From Saccharospirillum sp. MSK14-1 (GTDB taxonomy: Bacteria; Pseudomonadota; Gammaproteobacteria; Pseudomonadales; Natronospirillaceae): a stretch of 64,000 nucleotides of DNA. Below, in pieces: positions 7,474 through 17,666 of this stretch (its first letter is position 1; every line of letters begins with the position of its first letter). Both the position numbers and the translations under genes were made by a program. The notes beneath the pieces are model-generated. The model searched no databases, was not told the origin of the DNA, and saw only the letters and a program-made list of their open reading frames with translations. The stretch covers positions 868,001 through 932,000 of the forward strand of contig NZ_MIES01000026.1 of NCBI RefSeq assembly GCF_003054965.1. The letters are read 5' to 3'.

Positions 7474-8847
7474 ATGAATCAGATGTTCATTTTGTTGATC
7501 CTATTCGGCAGTCAGATCGGGTTATCCGATTTCCTGTTGTTGCCTGTGCACGCGGCCCGCTCCGGCGAGCTCAGCTTTCTGTTGCTGTATGCGGTGTTCA
7601 AGCTCGTCATCGTCTTGCCGTTGTTGCACGCCGAGCTGGTGGCTGGGCGCTATCAGGGCGTATCTCCGGTTGAGCTGGCGACAGAGCGGCGTGGCCGCCC
7701 TTGGGCGCGTGCGCTGCTGGTGTGTTTGCTGGCCGCTGTTTTGTGTGTTCTGGCGATCAACCTCTATAACGCCAGCTGGACGTTGGCGGTGGGTTGGGAC
7801 GGTTTAAGCGGTCGTGTCGCTGGTTTCGATCGTCTGGACCGGGTGTTGTACTGGTATGAACTGGGTCTGCAAAACGAACGTCTGATTGCGCTGATTTTTT
7901 TGCAGGTGCTGTTGCTCGGTGCGGTGGCCATTTTTGCCTGGACAGGTGCTGCCCTGGTTTATGCCGTTGTCATACCGTTGTGTTTGATCTTGATGCTGGT
8001 GCAATTGCCTGAGGTCGTTGTGTTGTTGCAGCAGTGGAATTGGCATCCCATTGGGGTCGGCGAAACGATCACTGCGTTGCAATACGCTCTGACCTCATCG
8101 ATGGCGGGTTTTATGGTCTGGTATCTGATCGGCAGTCGACTGCCGTTGAGTTTGCCGACCGGGCGTTGGGTACTGGCCGCGCAATTGTTTGATCTTTGCC
8201 TGGGCCTGGTGATTGTTGCGACCTTGCACAGCGGTTTGGCGCAGACGGATATTACCGGTTCTGAGGCGGGTGTGGTGTTGCAGGCACTGGTGGCACAGCT
8301 GGCGCAGAGCGATGGCTTGTCGCCCACCTGGGCCACCTTTGTTGCCGTCGGTTCTGTGGTGGGTGCGCTCGGCAGTCTGCCTTTGTTGCTGCACTTTTCG
8401 CTGGTTCATACCGGCCGCAGCAGTCGGCGCTGGTTGATTGCTGGCTTGGCGGCTGCCTTGGTACTGGCCTTGCTGTTGCAGTTATCTGCACGGGTCGAAC
8501 CGCGCCTGACTTGGTATGGATTACCATTGACCGAGCTGTTCAGCCGGTTTGCGTTTTCTCTGGTGGCGCCCGCCATGGCGTTGCTGACGACGCTTTGGGT
8601 GGGCTGGGGGTTGTCACCCAACCAGGTGCTTAAGCAGGTGAATCCGCGGACGGGAGGTCGCTATCTGGCCTGGCGTTTAGCGGTCAAAGTTTTGATCCCA
8701 ATTGCGGTTGCGTTAGTATTCGTGCGCGCTACGTTGGGCTTTGGCGGTGCCAGCCCCACTCAAATATTAGCCGTAGCCATTTTGCTGTTGGTGCTGTGGC
8801 GACTGTTTGACTGGCTGCGTCATCAGTCCGTATATCCTCGCTTCTAA
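7474..8847 (+). CDS. Divergent SNF/NSS-like sodium-coupled transporter
   Basis: A 457-aa integral membrane protein with about 12 hydrophobic segments. I start at ATG 7474 (MNQMFILLILFGSQIG). The frame is open back to 7177 but that part is antisense to the sugar dehydrogenase. The first 50 residues (IGLSDFLLLP, then LLYAVFKLVIVLPLLHAELVAGR) mirror the NSS pattern AVGLGNxWRFP...PLLxxExxxGR, but the Asn and Trp-Arg of that pattern are replaced. It sits 35 nt before ratA, where many relatives have smpB. Substrate and sodium coupling are unproven. Confidence 0.6.
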   Translation: MNQMFILLILFGSQIGLSDFLLLPVHAARSGELSFLLLYAVFKLVIVLPLLHAELVAGRYQGVSPVELATERRGRPWARALLVCLLAAVLCVLAINLYNASWTLAVGWDGLSGRVAGFDRLDRVLYWYELGLQNERLIALIFLQVLLLGAVAIFAWTGAALVYAVVIPLCLILMLVQLPEVVVLLQQWNWHPIGVGETITALQYALTSSMAGFMVWYLIGSRLPLSLPTGRWVLAAQLFDLCLGLVIVATLHSGLAQTDITGSEAGVVLQALVAQLAQSDGLSPTWATFVAVGSVVGALGSLPLLLHFSLVHTGRSSRRWLIAGLAAALVLALLLQLSARVEPRLTWYGLPLTELFSRFAFSLVAPAMALLTTLWVGWGLSPNQVLKQVNPRTGGRYLAWRLAVKVLIPIAVALVFVRATLGFGGASPTQILAVAILLLVLWRLFDWLRHQSVYPRF

Positions 8848-8882
8848 AGCCCCACTGTGGGCATCTGGCCAGACAGGTTGTC

Positions 8883-9314
8883 ATGACAGAGATTCACCGC
8901 ACCGCCCTGGTGCCTCATTCCGCCGAAACACTCTATAACCTGATCAATGATGTTGAGGCTTATCCTCAGTTTCTCGATGGCATTGTTGATGCTCAGGAAA
9001 TTGAAGCCTCAGAAACGCATATGGTCGGCCGTCTGGTGGTGCGCAAGGCCGGTATTGAACGGACCCTGGTAACTCGGAATCAGTTGGAGCGACCGCATCG
9101 CATTGAACTGAAACTGGTCGAAGGCCCACTGAAAAGCCTCAATGGACTTTGGACGATCACGCCTTTGGGTGAGGAAGGCTGCAAAGTGGCATTGGATATG
9201 TCGTTTGAAACCGACGGCCGGATAATGGCGATGGCCTTCGGGCCAATCCTGCGTCAGTTGGGTGATCGCATGGTGGACGCTTTTGTGCGGCGTGCGGACG
9301 AACTCTATGGCTGA
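8883..9314 (+). CDS. ratA: RatA/Coq10-like START-domain protein
   Basis: A 143-aa SRPBCC fold. VPHSAETLYNLINDVEAYPQFL at residues 10-31 is the hallmark of the Coq10/RatA family, and the C-terminal amphipathic helix (LRQLGDRMVDAFVRRADELY) is complete. Family members bind ubiquinone or an isoprenoid, and E. coli RatA has also been reported to block ribosome subunit joining. Its stop overlaps the rnfH start by 8 nt, so the two are translationally coupled, as in most gammaproteobacteria. Confidence 0.92.
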   Translation: MTEIHRTALVPHSAETLYNLINDVEAYPQFLDGIVDAQEIEASETHMVGRLVVRKAGIERTLVTRNQLERPHRIELKLVEGPLKSLNGLWTITPLGEEGCKVALDMSFETDGRIMAMAFGPILRQLGDRMVDAFVRRADELYG

Positions 9315-9612
9315 TGCTGTGAAGACGATTGCGGTCGAAGTGGCCTTTGCAACGCCTGAAAAGCAGTTGATTGTGGCGCTGGATGTGCCCGTTGGGACGA
9401 ATGCGACCGAGGCGGTTCGGCTGAGTGGGATCGACCAAGAGTTTCCGGAAGAGAATATACCCGCGGCGCCGCTGGGGATCTTTGGTCGTAAGTTGGCGGA
9501 GCCTGAAAAAACGGAGCTCAGTGCGGGCGATCGTGTGGAAATTTACCGGCCGTTGTTGATCGACCCTAAACAGGCCCGGCTCAATCGTGCGGCCAAGGCC
9601 CGTGAATCCTAA
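9307..9612 (+). CDS. rnfH: RnfH (RatB) family ubiquitin-like protein
   Basis: A 101-aa beta-grasp protein starting at the ATG at 9307 inside the ratA stop region. The family signature is present: IAVEVAFATPEKQLIV at the start, GIFGRKLAEP in the middle and DRVEIYRPLLIDPKQAR at the end. Its role is unknown in general; it is named for a neighbour of rnf genes but mostly pairs with ratA as here. The length is normal. Confidence 0.92.
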   Translation: MADAVKTIAVEVAFATPEKQLIVALDVPVGTNATEAVRLSGIDQEFPEENIPAAPLGIFGRKLAEPEKTELSAGDRVEIYRPLLIDPKQARLNRAAKARES

Positions 9613-9630
9613 TGTCTGAGATCGGTCGAG

Positions 9631-9936
9631 TTAGCTTCGGTTGATCCGAGCCACCTGGCCCGCTTCAAATTCGACTTCAAGGTGCTCAAAACGGCCGTCT
9701 TCTTGCTGAAGAGGATAAACCCACCGTTGTTCCGGACGTTCACCGGTTAACATGGGCGTGCCTAACAAGAATTGCACCTGAGCCGGAGTCATGCCGGTTT
9801 CCAGCTGTTGGAGCTGTTCCGGACGAACATAATTGCCTTGCTTTAACTCGGGCTGGTAGGGCTGAAAGAAACTGCAGGCGCTGATCGTGGTGACTATGAC
9901 CGCCATTACAATTAACTTTGTGCTTTTCAGGTTCAA
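9631..9936 (-). CDS. bamE: Outer-membrane assembly lipoprotein BamE (SmpA/OmlA)
   Basis: A 101-aa lipoprotein of the Bam complex, which inserts beta-barrel proteins into the outer membrane. I choose the TTG at 9936 (reading LNLKSTKLIVMAVIVTTISAC), which gives a proper lipoprotein signal with the lipobox Cys at about 21 and has GAGG upstream. No in-frame ATG gives a full signal peptide. The domain GNYVRPEQLQQLETGMTPAQV and FLLGTP are diagnostic. It is divergent from fur, the conserved arrangement. Confidence 0.9.
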   Translation of the reverse strand: MNLKSTKLIVMAVIVTTISACSFFQPYQPELKQGNYVRPEQLQQLETGMTPAQVQFLLGTPMLTGERPEQRWVYPLQQEDGRFEHLEVEFEAGQVARINRS

Positions 9937-10012
9937 ATCGTTATCATCCTCAACATAAATAGTGCCCTGTGTGGGCGCAGCGCAGTGTAACACCGACCCA
10001 AGGAGACGATAA

Positions 10013-10420
10013 GTGACAACACAAAATCAGGAGCTCAAAAAGGCGGGTCTGAAGGTGACTTTACCCCGGCTGAAAATTCTTCAGATGTTCGAAAGCAATC
10101 CGGATGGTCATCTGAGCGCCGAAGAAGTCTATAAAGCGCTGCAAGATGGTGGCGAAGACGTTGGGTTGGCAACGGTTTATCGTGTGCTCACTCAGTTCGA
10201 GTCTGCTGGCTTGGTGATGAAGCACAACTTTGATGGCACGCACTCGGTTTATGAGTTGGCCAGCGAAGAGCACCATGATCACATGGTCAATATTGAAAGT
10301 GGCGAAGTGGTGGAGTTTGTCGATTCCGTCATTGAAGAACGCCAGCATGCCATCGCTAAAGAGCATGGCTTTGAACTGGTTGATCACAGCTTGGTGCTGT
10401 ACGTCCGGTCGAAGAAGTAA
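10013..10420 (+). CDS. fur: Ferric uptake regulator Fur
   Basis: A 135-aa Fe(II)-sensing repressor starting at GTG 10013 after AAGGAG. It has the winged-helix recognition part GLATVYRVLTQFESAGLV and the His-rich metal site EEHHDHM. The CxxC zinc pair of E. coli Fur is replaced by NIESGE, as in the shorter pseudomonad-type Fur proteins. In the bamE-fur intergenic region AATCGTTATC (about 9936-9945) resembles one half of a Fur box, a weak hint of autoregulation. Confidence 0.95.
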   Translation: MTTQNQELKKAGLKVTLPRLKILQMFESNPDGHLSAEEVYKALQDGGEDVGLATVYRVLTQFESAGLVMKHNFDGTHSVYELASEEHHDHMVNIESGEVVEFVDSVIEERQHAIAKEHGFELVDHSLVLYVRSKK

Positions 10421-10437
10421 TTCATCCGCTTACGTGT

Positions 10438-10472
10438 TCACCCTGGCTGCTTTTCTGATTCAGCCAGGGTGA
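10438..10472. terminator. Hairpin between convergent fur and recN
   Basis: A perfect 12-bp stem (TCACCCTGGCTG / CAGCCAGGGTGA) with an 11-nt loop. There is no clear U-run, but its location between convergent genes and its strength make a shared transcript end likely. Confidence 0.65.
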
Positions 10473-10512
10473 CCCTCCGCGTTCTATCTTAATGTTTTCT
10501 GATCTCTAACGA

Positions 10513-12186
10513 TTAATGTTGCCGCTGATGGCGCATTAGCATTTCTTCGGCGTGGGCGCGTGTTTGAGCAGTGATATCGATGCCGCCCAGCATGCGGGCA
10601 ATTTCGTCGATGCGTCGACTGTCCTGAATCGGCTTAATGTCTGTGCGAGTGCGATCGCTTTCCTGTTGCTTCGTCACGACACAATGGTGATGCCCCAAAG
10701 CCGCTACCTGCGGCAGGTGGGTTACACAGATGACTTGGCCACGCTCTCCCACTGCCCGTAACATCAACCCAACGATTTCTGCCGTGGCGCCGCTGATGCC
10801 AACGTCCACTTCATCGAATACCAGTGTTGGAATGGTCGAGTGTTCAGCGCAAATCACTTGAATGGCCAGGGATATTCGCGACAATTCACCGCCGGAAGCG
10901 ACTTTGGCCAGCGGCCGCAGCGGTTGGCCCTGGTTCATACTGACCTGAAATTCGACACGGTCCAGACCATCCGGTGTGGCTTTCTCCAGCGCTTCACAGA
11001 GCACCGCAAAACGCGCTCCGGGCATCGACAGCTGGTCCAATTTGTCCATCACTTCGGCTGAAAAACGTTCGGCTGCCTGGCGCCGCTGAGCGCTCAGTTC
11101 AGTGGCCTGATCGCGGTATTGGGCCTCGAGTTGTTCAACTTCCTCGACCATGCCTTCCAGGTCTTCAGCGTCGGTGGTCAGGCTTTGTAATTCTTCAGCC
11201 AAGACTTGGCCGTGCTCCGGTAAGGCTTCGGATCGAATCTGGTGTTTGCGAGCCAGGCTGTGAATGCGGTCCAGACGTTCCTCCACCTCCTGTACTCGCG
11301 CGGCGTCGACGTCGAAGCTTTCCAGGTAGCTGTCTAAATCGCCGCTGGCTTCTTGCGCCTGAATCAAGGCGCTTTCTAGCAGACCAATGGCATTGTTCAG
11401 CCGTGGATGGGGGTCTTCCAGGTTGGTCAGTCGTTGCAGGGCGTTTTTTAACGCGGAGAGCGCATCGTTGCTGTCTTCATTTTCCAGTAACTGGCGGGCA
11501 GCGTAACTTTCGTTGACCAGATTCTCGGTCTGGTTGTAACGCTTGAATTCCTGCTCCAGGTCTTCCACTTCCCCAGTTTGCAGCGCCAGTTGTTGCAGCT
11601 CATCGACCTGGTATTCCAGTAATTGTCGGCGGGCGGCGTTTTCATCGGAGTTGTCTTTCAGTTGGCGATATTTGCGGGCGCGCCCTTGCCAGCTGATCCA
11701 GGCTTCGCGGACGGATTGGCGCAACGCTTCCTGGCCAGCGTATTCATCCAGCAAGCGCAGGTGGGTATCGGTGCGTAACAGAGATTGATGGGCGTGCTGG
11801 CTGTGAATATCGATTAAGCACTCGCCCAGAGCCTTCAGCTCACTGAGCGGCACTGGCTGACCGTTGATGTAGGCGCGTGACCGGCCTTCGGCGGAAACGG
11901 TACGGCGTAGAATGCAGTCCTCGCCTTGGTCCAGATCGCGCTCGGCAAGCCAGGTTTGAGCAGCAGGAATGCGGGCCACCTGAAAGCTGGCGGTGACTTC
12001 AGCGCGTTTTTCACCATGACGAACGATACCTGAGTCGGCCCGTTCGCCCAGCGCCAGAGACAAGCCATTGAGCAAGATGGATTTACCCGCGCCAGTTTCA
12101 CCAGAAATAGAAGTCATGCCTCGCTGCCATTCAATTTCGATGTTGTCGGCGATGGCAATATTACGGATAACCAGATTCTGCAGCAT
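10513..12186 (-). CDS. recN: DNA repair protein RecN
   Basis: A 557-aa SMC-like ATPase for double-strand-break repair. Walker A is GETGAGKS at residues 30-37. A long central coiled-coil arm follows (about 160-360). The C-terminal signature is ASGGELSRISLA and Walker B is PTLVFDEVDVGISG. The length is normal for the family. A LexA box 23-43 nt upstream of the start makes it an SOS gene. It lies convergent to fur and divergent from grpE. Confidence 0.97.
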   Translation of the reverse strand: MLQNLVIRNIAIADNIEIEWQRGMTSISGETGAGKSILLNGLSLALGERADSGIVRHGEKRAEVTASFQVARIPAAQTWLAERDLDQGEDCILRRTVSAEGRSRAYINGQPVPLSELKALGECLIDIHSQHAHQSLLRTDTHLRLLDEYAGQEALRQSVREAWISWQGRARKYRQLKDNSDENAARRQLLEYQVDELQQLALQTGEVEDLEQEFKRYNQTENLVNESYAARQLLENEDSNDALSALKNALQRLTNLEDPHPRLNNAIGLLESALIQAQEASGDLDSYLESFDVDAARVQEVEERLDRIHSLARKHQIRSEALPEHGQVLAEELQSLTTDAEDLEGMVEEVEQLEAQYRDQATELSAQRRQAAERFSAEVMDKLDQLSMPGARFAVLCEALEKATPDGLDRVEFQVSMNQGQPLRPLAKVASGGELSRISLAIQVICAEHSTIPTLVFDEVDVGISGATAEIVGLMLRAVGERGQVICVTHLPQVAALGHHHCVVTKQQESDRTRTDIKPIQDSRRIDEIARMLGGIDITAQTRAHAEEMLMRHQRQH

Positions 12187-12209
12187 GGGCGCTCCCCAGA
12201 TACGTCGAA

Positions 12210-12229
12210 TACTGGCTATATGTACAGTG
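12210..12229 (-). promoter_or_regulatory. LexA (SOS) box of recN
   Basis: TACTGGCTATATGTACAGTG is CTG-N10-CAG (12212-12227) with an AT-rich alternating core, close to the LexA consensus. It lies immediately upstream of recN on the minus strand. Confidence 0.88.
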
Positions 12230-12275
12230 TTTTTGGTGTGATATCAAGCAGGGTCATGAACAGCGGCGTTATTCC

Positions 12276-12304
12276 CTTGAAATAGCAGGTCCAGTCCCAA
12301 TTAA
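12276..12304 (+). promoter_or_regulatory. Sigma-32 (heat-shock) promoter of grpE
   Basis: CTTGAAA (12276-12282) is followed after 13 nt by CCCAATTAA (12296-12304). This fits the sigma-32 pattern CTTGAAA-N13-15-CCCCATNT, about 107 nt upstream of the grpE start. Confidence 0.7.
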
Positions 12305-12410
12305 TTCGGCCAGCTTACTCACTAACGACTCCGCACTGGTGCAGTGTGGAGAGTGGCTTTATCGCCCGGCCACGGCCGGATAAGTACGGAATAATTAGAG
12401 TTGGGATCCG

Positions 12411-13007
12411 ATGATGGCAAGCGAAGATAAATCAGTAGAGACCCAGGACGACGTAGCCCCGACTGAGGCAGCTCCTGAAGCCGCCGCTGCTGAAGAGGCG
12501 GCAACGGCCGATCTGGCAGAGCAGTTGGCAGCTGCTCAACAGCAAGCGAAGGAAAACCATGAACAATACCTGCGCGCTGAAGCTGAAATGGCCAATCTGC
12601 GTCGCCGGGTAGAAAAAGACGTCGAGAATGCTCATAAGTTTGGGCAGGAAAAACTGGTTAAGGAAATGCTGACGGTCGCGGACAATCTTGAACGTACCCT
12701 GGCCGCTATCGAGACGGAGACCGATGAGGTCGCCCCTTTAAAAGAAGGTGTCGAAATGACTCTCAAAGGTCTGCTCGACACCTTTGAAAAGCTGAATGTC
12801 GAAGTGATCGACCCTCAGGGACATCCTTTTGACCCTCAGTTGCATCAGGCCATGTCCATGGTTGAAAACCCGGACGTTGAGCCGAATACCGTTATCGCCG
12901 TCATGCAAAAAGGCTACACCTTGCACGAGCGTCTGGTACGCCCGGCCATGGTGATGGTCAGCAAGGGTTCTGGCGGTGGCGGTCAGAGTATTGATGAGAC
13001 CGCTTAA
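12411..13007 (+). CDS. grpE: Nucleotide exchange factor GrpE
   Basis: A 198-aa DnaK cochaperone that speeds ADP release. It has an acidic Ala/Glu-rich N-terminus, a long helix (AEAEMANLRRRVEKDVENAHKFG) for dimerisation and the C-terminal beta domain with NPDVEPNTVIAVMQKGYTLHERLVRPAMV. The second ATG at 12414 is an equally possible start. It heads the grpE-dnaK-dnaJ heat-shock set. Confidence 0.97.
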   Translation: MMASEDKSVETQDDVAPTEAAPEAAAAEEAATADLAEQLAAAQQQAKENHEQYLRAEAEMANLRRRVEKDVENAHKFGQEKLVKEMLTVADNLERTLAAIETETDEVAPLKEGVEMTLKGLLDTFEKLNVEVIDPQGHPFDPQLHQAMSMVENPDVEPNTVIAVMQKGYTLHERLVRPAMVMVSKGSGGGGQSIDETA

Positions 13008-13028
13008 TAACCCTGCACATTGCAGGGT

Positions 13029-13057
13029 CTTGAATTCGAAACAGCCGCTCACATATA
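13029..13057 (+). promoter_or_regulatory. Possible sigma-32 promoter of dnaK
   Basis: CTTGAA at 13029-13034 and CTCACATATA at 13048-13057 are 13 nt apart, an imperfect heat-shock promoter. A short hairpin (CCCTGCA/TGCAGGG, 13011-13027) just before it could end part of the grpE transcripts. Confidence 0.4.
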
Positions 13058-13098
13058 GCCAAGCAAGCAGTTAAACGAACTACGGAGTGTCAGTTAAA

Positions 13099-15015
13099 AT
13101 GGGCAAGATCATAGGCATCGACTTGGGAACCACCAACTCGTGTGTGGCCATTCAGGAAGGCGACAAAGCGAAGGTGATCGAAAACGCCGAGGGCGATCGT
13201 ACCACCCCGTCCATTGTGGCCTTCACCGATGACGACGAAACGCTGGTCGGTCAACCGGCCAAGCGTCAGGCCGTCACTAACCCCACCAACACCCTCTACG
13301 CGGTTAAGCGTTTGATCGGTCGTCGTTTTGAGGACGATGTTGTCCAGAAGGACATCAAGATGGTCCCGTACGAGATCGTCAAGGCCGATAACGGTGATGC
13401 CTGGGTTAAGGTAAAAGGCGACAAAAAAGCACCGCCGCAGGTTTCTGCCGAAGTCTTGAAGAAGATGAAAAAGACGGCGGAAGAATATCTGGGTGAGGAA
13501 GTAACCGAAGCGGTTATCACCGTGCCGGCCTACTTCAACGACTCTCAGCGTCAGGCGACGAAAGACGCCGGCCGCATCGCGGGTCTGGAAGTCAAACGGA
13601 TTATCAACGAGCCGACGGCTGCGGCCCTGGCTTATGGCATGGACAAGAAACGTGGCGACAGTGTCGTGGCGGTCTATGACCTCGGTGGTGGTACCTTCGA
13701 TATTTCCATCATCGAAATCGCTGAAGTTGATGGCGAGCACCAGTTTGAAGTGCTGGCCACCAATGGTGACACCTTCCTCGGTGGTGAAGATTTCGACCTG
13801 CGCTTGATTGAGTATCTGGCAGAAAGCTTCAAGAAAGATTCTGGCATCGACCTCAAAGGCGATCCGCTGGCAATGCAGCGTCTGAAAGAAGCCGCTGAGA
13901 AAGCCAAGATCGAATTGTCGTCCAGTCAGCAGACCGATGTGAACCTCCCGTACATCACCGCTGACCAGTCAGGCCCGAAACACCTGAATGTGAAGGTGAC
14001 TCGTGCCAAGCTGGAATCGCTGGTTGAAGATCTGGTTGAGCGTTCACTGGAGCCGGTTCGCGCCGCGCTGCAGGATGCGGATCATGAAATCTCCGACATC
14101 AACGAGATCATCATGGTGGGTGGTCAGACCCGTATGCCTCTGGTGCAAAAACGTGTGGCTGACTTCTTCGGTAAAGAGCCGCGCCGTGATGTGAACCCGG
14201 ATGAAGCCGTTGCCATCGGTGCTGCTATTCAGGGTGCTGTGCTTTCAGGTGACGTCAAAGACGTGCTGTTGCTCGACGTCACCCCGCTGACCTTGGGTAT
14301 CGAAACCATGGGCGGCGTGATGACGTCTCTGATCGAGAAGAACACCACCATCCCGACCAAGAAGAGCCAGGTGTTCTCGACCGCCGATGACAACCAGGGC
14401 GCCGTGACCATTCACGTGGTTCAGGGCGAGCGTAAAATGGCCAGCCAGAACAAATCGCTGGGCCGTTTCGATCTGGCCGACATTCCGCCGGCACCGCGCG
14501 GTGTACCTCAGATCGAAGTCAGCTTTGACATCGATGCCAACGGTATCCTGAACGTGTCCGCTAAAGACAAGGGGACTGGCAAAGAGCAGTCGATCGTCAT
14601 TAAAGCCAGTTCGGGTCTGAACGACGAAGAAATCGATCGTATGGTTAAAGATGCCGAAGCGCATGCTGAGGACGATCGTAAGTTCGAAGAGTTGGCACAG
14701 GCGCGCAACACTGGCGATGGCTTGGTTCATGCCACGCGTAAAACCGTGAAAGATGCCGGTGATAAAGCAACGGATGAAGAAAAAGCAGCCATTGAGAAAG
14801 CGGCTGAAGAACTGGAAGAAGCGCTGAAAGGTGACGACATTGAAACCATCAATGCCAAAACCGAAGCGCTGAGCGAAGCCTCGGCTTCTCTGGCTCAGAA
14901 GCTCTATGCTGAGCAGGGTGCTGATGCAGCGGCCGCGGGTGCCGATGCTTCGTCCTCGGCTTCGTCTGACGATGCGGTTGATGCCGAGTTTGAAGAAGTG
15001 AAAGACAACAAGTAA
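13099..15015 (+). CDS. dnaK: Molecular chaperone DnaK (Hsp70)
   Basis: A 638-aa Hsp70 starting at ATG 13099 ([14 protein letters not shown]), the family start; a GTG 12 nt earlier is in frame but gives an atypical extension. Further motifs are the phosphate-binding [12 protein letters not shown], the linker [16 protein letters not shown], a substrate-binding domain, and a helical lid ending in Ala/Ser-rich sequence with the EEVKDNK tail. It works with GrpE and DnaJ on both sides. Confidence 0.98.
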   Translation: MGKIIGIDLGTTNSCVAIQEGDKAKVIENAEGDRTTPSIVAFTDDDETLVGQPAKRQAVTNPTNTLYAVKRLIGRRFEDDVVQKDIKMVPYEIVKADNGDAWVKVKGDKKAPPQVSAEVLKKMKKTAEEYLGEEVTEAVITVPAYFNDSQRQATKDAGRIAGLEVKRIINEPTAAALAYGMDKKRGDSVVAVYDLGGGTFDISIIEIAEVDGEHQFEVLATNGDTFLGGEDFDLRLIEYLAESFKKDSGIDLKGDPLAMQRLKEAAEKAKIELSSSQQTDVNLPYITADQSGPKHLNVKVTRAKLESLVEDLVERSLEPVRAALQDADHEISDINEIIMVGGQTRMPLVQKRVADFFGKEPRRDVNPDEAVAIGAAIQGAVLSGDVKDVLLLDVTPLTLGIETMGGVMTSLIEKNTTIPTKKSQVFSTADDNQGAVTIHVVQGERKMASQNKSLGRFDLADIPPAPRGVPQIEVSFDIDANGILNVSAKDKGTGKEQSIVIKASSGLNDEEIDRMVKDAEAHAEDDRKFEELAQARNTGDGLVHATRKTVKDAGDKATDEEKAAIEKAAEELEEALKGDDIETINAKTEALSEASASLAQKLYAEQGADAAAAGADASSSASSDDAVDAEFEEVKDNK

Positions 15016-15032
15016 GTCGGCCTCTGGCGACT

Positions 15033-15099
15033 GGCTGCAACCTCGGTTGCAGCCCCATCGGCTCCGGGGTGTTCTGCGCTCCGGAGCCGTCCTGTTTTT
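15033..15099 (+). terminator. Two hairpins between dnaK and dnaJ
   Basis: The first hairpin (GGCTGCAAC / GTTGCAGCC, loop CTCG, 15033-15054) has no U-run. The second (CGGCTCCGG / CCGGAGCCG, 15059-15089) is followed by TCCTGTTTTT, a fair intrinsic terminator. Together they probably lower dnaJ expression relative to dnaK. Confidence 0.65.
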
Positions 15100-15131
15100 G
15101 GAATATCAGCTGAACAAAGGCACAAGTGGCA

Positions 15132-16259
15132 ATGTCCAAGCGAGATTACTACGACGTACTCGGTGTCGAACGCGGTGCGGACGAAAAAGAGATCAAGAAG
15201 GCGTATCGCCGCATGGCGATGAAGTATCACCCGGACCGTAACCCGGGCGATGCGGAAAGTGAGGCCAAGTTTAAAGAGTTATCAGAAGCCTACGAAGTCT
15301 TGGCTGACCCGCAGAAAAAAGCGGCTTACGATCAGTTCGGTCACGCTGGCGTTGATGGCCAAGGTGGCTTTGGAGGCGGCGGTGGTGCTGGTGCCGGCAG
15401 CTTCAGCGATATTTTTGGCGATGTTTTTGGTGACATTTTCGGCGGTGGGGGCGGCGGTCGTCGCTCGGGTGTGCAGCGAGGCTCAGACCTTAAGTACAAC
15501 CTGGAACTGACGCTGGAAGAGGCGGTTCGCGGCACCGAAAAAACCCTCAACATTCCTACTCTGGTTAACTGCGACACCTGCGAAGGCAGTGGTGCTAAAA
15601 AGGGCACTCAGCCGGTGACCTGTTCAACCTGTAACGGCATGGGCCAGGTCAGAATGCAGCAAGGGTTCTTTGCTGTTCAGCAAACCTGTCCTTCTTGCTC
15701 TGGTACTGGGCAAATTATTCAAGACCCCTGCACCAGCTGCTATGGCCGGGGTGTCAAAGAAGAAACCAAAACCCTGAATGTGAAGATTCCTGCCGGTGTT
15801 GATACCGGGGATCGCATTCGCTTATCGGGTGAAGGTGAGGCGGGGCGCCACGGTGGCCCAGCGGGCGACCTCTATGTAGAAGCTCATGTTAAAAAGCACG
15901 ATATCTTCGATCGAGAAGGGACCAATCTGTTGTGTGAGGTCCCCATCGGTTTTGCCGATGCGGCCCTGGGCGGCGAGCTGGAAGTGCCAACACTCGATGG
16001 TCGGGTGAAACTTAAGATTCCCGCGGAAACCCAGACCGGTCGCTTGTTCCGTCTTCGTGGTAAAGGCGTGAAGTCAGTGCGCGGTGGTCCGACGGGTGAT
16101 CTGCTGTGTCGGGTTGCTGTAGAGACGCCGGTTAACCTGACGGCACGTCAGAAAGAGTTGTTGGAAGAACTCAGCGCCAGCCTTAATGATGGCAAAAAAC
16201 ACTCGCCTAAAACCAAAGGTTGGTTTGATGGGGTGAAGAAGTTCTTCGAAGAAATGTAA
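15132..16259 (+). CDS. dnaJ: Chaperone protein DnaJ (Hsp40)
   Basis: A 375-aa type I Hsp40 that stimulates DnaK ATPase. I start at ATG 15132 ([12 protein letters not shown]); a GTG two codons earlier is also possible. It has the J-domain with HPD ([10 protein letters not shown]), a Gly/Phe-rich linker, and four zinc repeats [24 protein letters not shown] and CTSCYGRG. The C-terminal substrate domains are complete. Confidence 0.97.
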   Translation: MSKRDYYDVLGVERGADEKEIKKAYRRMAMKYHPDRNPGDAESEAKFKELSEAYEVLADPQKKAAYDQFGHAGVDGQGGFGGGGGAGAGSFSDIFGDVFGDIFGGGGGGRRSGVQRGSDLKYNLELTLEEAVRGTEKTLNIPTLVNCDTCEGSGAKKGTQPVTCSTCNGMGQVRMQQGFFAVQQTCPSCSGTGQIIQDPCTSCYGRGVKEETKTLNVKIPAGVDTGDRIRLSGEGEAGRHGGPAGDLYVEAHVKKHDIFDREGTNLLCEVPIGFADAALGGELEVPTLDGRVKLKIPAETQTGRLFRLRGKGVKSVRGGPTGDLLCRVAVETPVNLTARQKELLEELSASLNDGKKHSPKTKGWFDGVKKFFEEM

Positions 16260-16291
16260 TGTTTGTTTAGGGCCAGTTTGTACTGGTCTCA

Positions 16292-16322
16292 CCGGGTATG
16301 GCGTTTTCTGCGCCGTATCCGG
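16292..16322 (+). terminator. Hairpin after dnaJ
   Basis: A 12-bp stem with two G-U pairs (CCGGGTATGGCG / CGCCGTATCCGG, loop of 7) without a following U-run. It is a likely end or stability element of the heat-shock transcript. A TATAAT hexamer at 16339-16344 may be the dapB -10, though no good -35 is visible. Confidence 0.5.
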
Positions 16323-16343
16323 AAGCGTTCCCCTTCCTTATAA

Positions 16344-17201
<858 letters not shown>

Positions 17202-17403
17202 ATCGTTTAATACAGCGTGGAATTGTTCGTTTTGCTGTGTGGGCACAGTCCAATTAACGATTGGTTCAGGCTGAGTTCAACAAGTGATGGTTGGGATCGG
17301 CAGGTGGTTTGAGTGGTGAAAAATCATCAGTCCAGCTGTCATGCGGGTTCCGGGCCACTTTTTTGTCAACCGTTAAGTTGTATAAGTTAGGCTGACGAAC
17401 GTC

Positions 17404-17516
17404 AAAAAAACGCAAAAAAATGGGTTGACCACCCCCGGAGGCTCTGGTTTGATAGGCCTCGGACGTTGATTGAGGCATTCTCGATCAAGCCCGGAGCAGG
17501 AAGCGAACCGGGGTGG
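17404..17516 (-). ncRNA. Possible structured small RNA (three-stem element)
   Basis: A closing helix (CCACCCCCGG 17429-17438 with CCGGGGTGG 17508-17516) encloses two inner hairpins: GAGGC/GCCTC (17438-17442 with 17456-17460) and TTGATTGAG/CTCGATCAA (17466-17474 with 17480-17488). On the minus strand the closing helix is followed, after CAACCCA, by seven U, GCG and seven more U, like a terminator. I therefore prefer the minus strand, but no promoter is obvious and no known RNA family fits. Confidence 0.35.
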
Positions 17517-17666
17517 AAGGGCATCGGTTCAGTGTTGATTTTGATGTCGACAGTTAACCAATCCGCCTGACCCCGAACGCAGTTGGAAACTCGATAGGAG
17601 CCGATGTTGAATCGTCTGTCCGCCCAGAGTAGCCTTACTGCCAAGACGTTTTCCTCCGGTAACGTT

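Noticed and set aside
17429-17516. 4.5S SRP RNA (ffs) or a known riboswitch
   Set aside because: The GGAA-tetraloop core and conserved SRP internal loop are not matched, and no cobalamin, TPP, FMN or c-di-GMP consensus is present.
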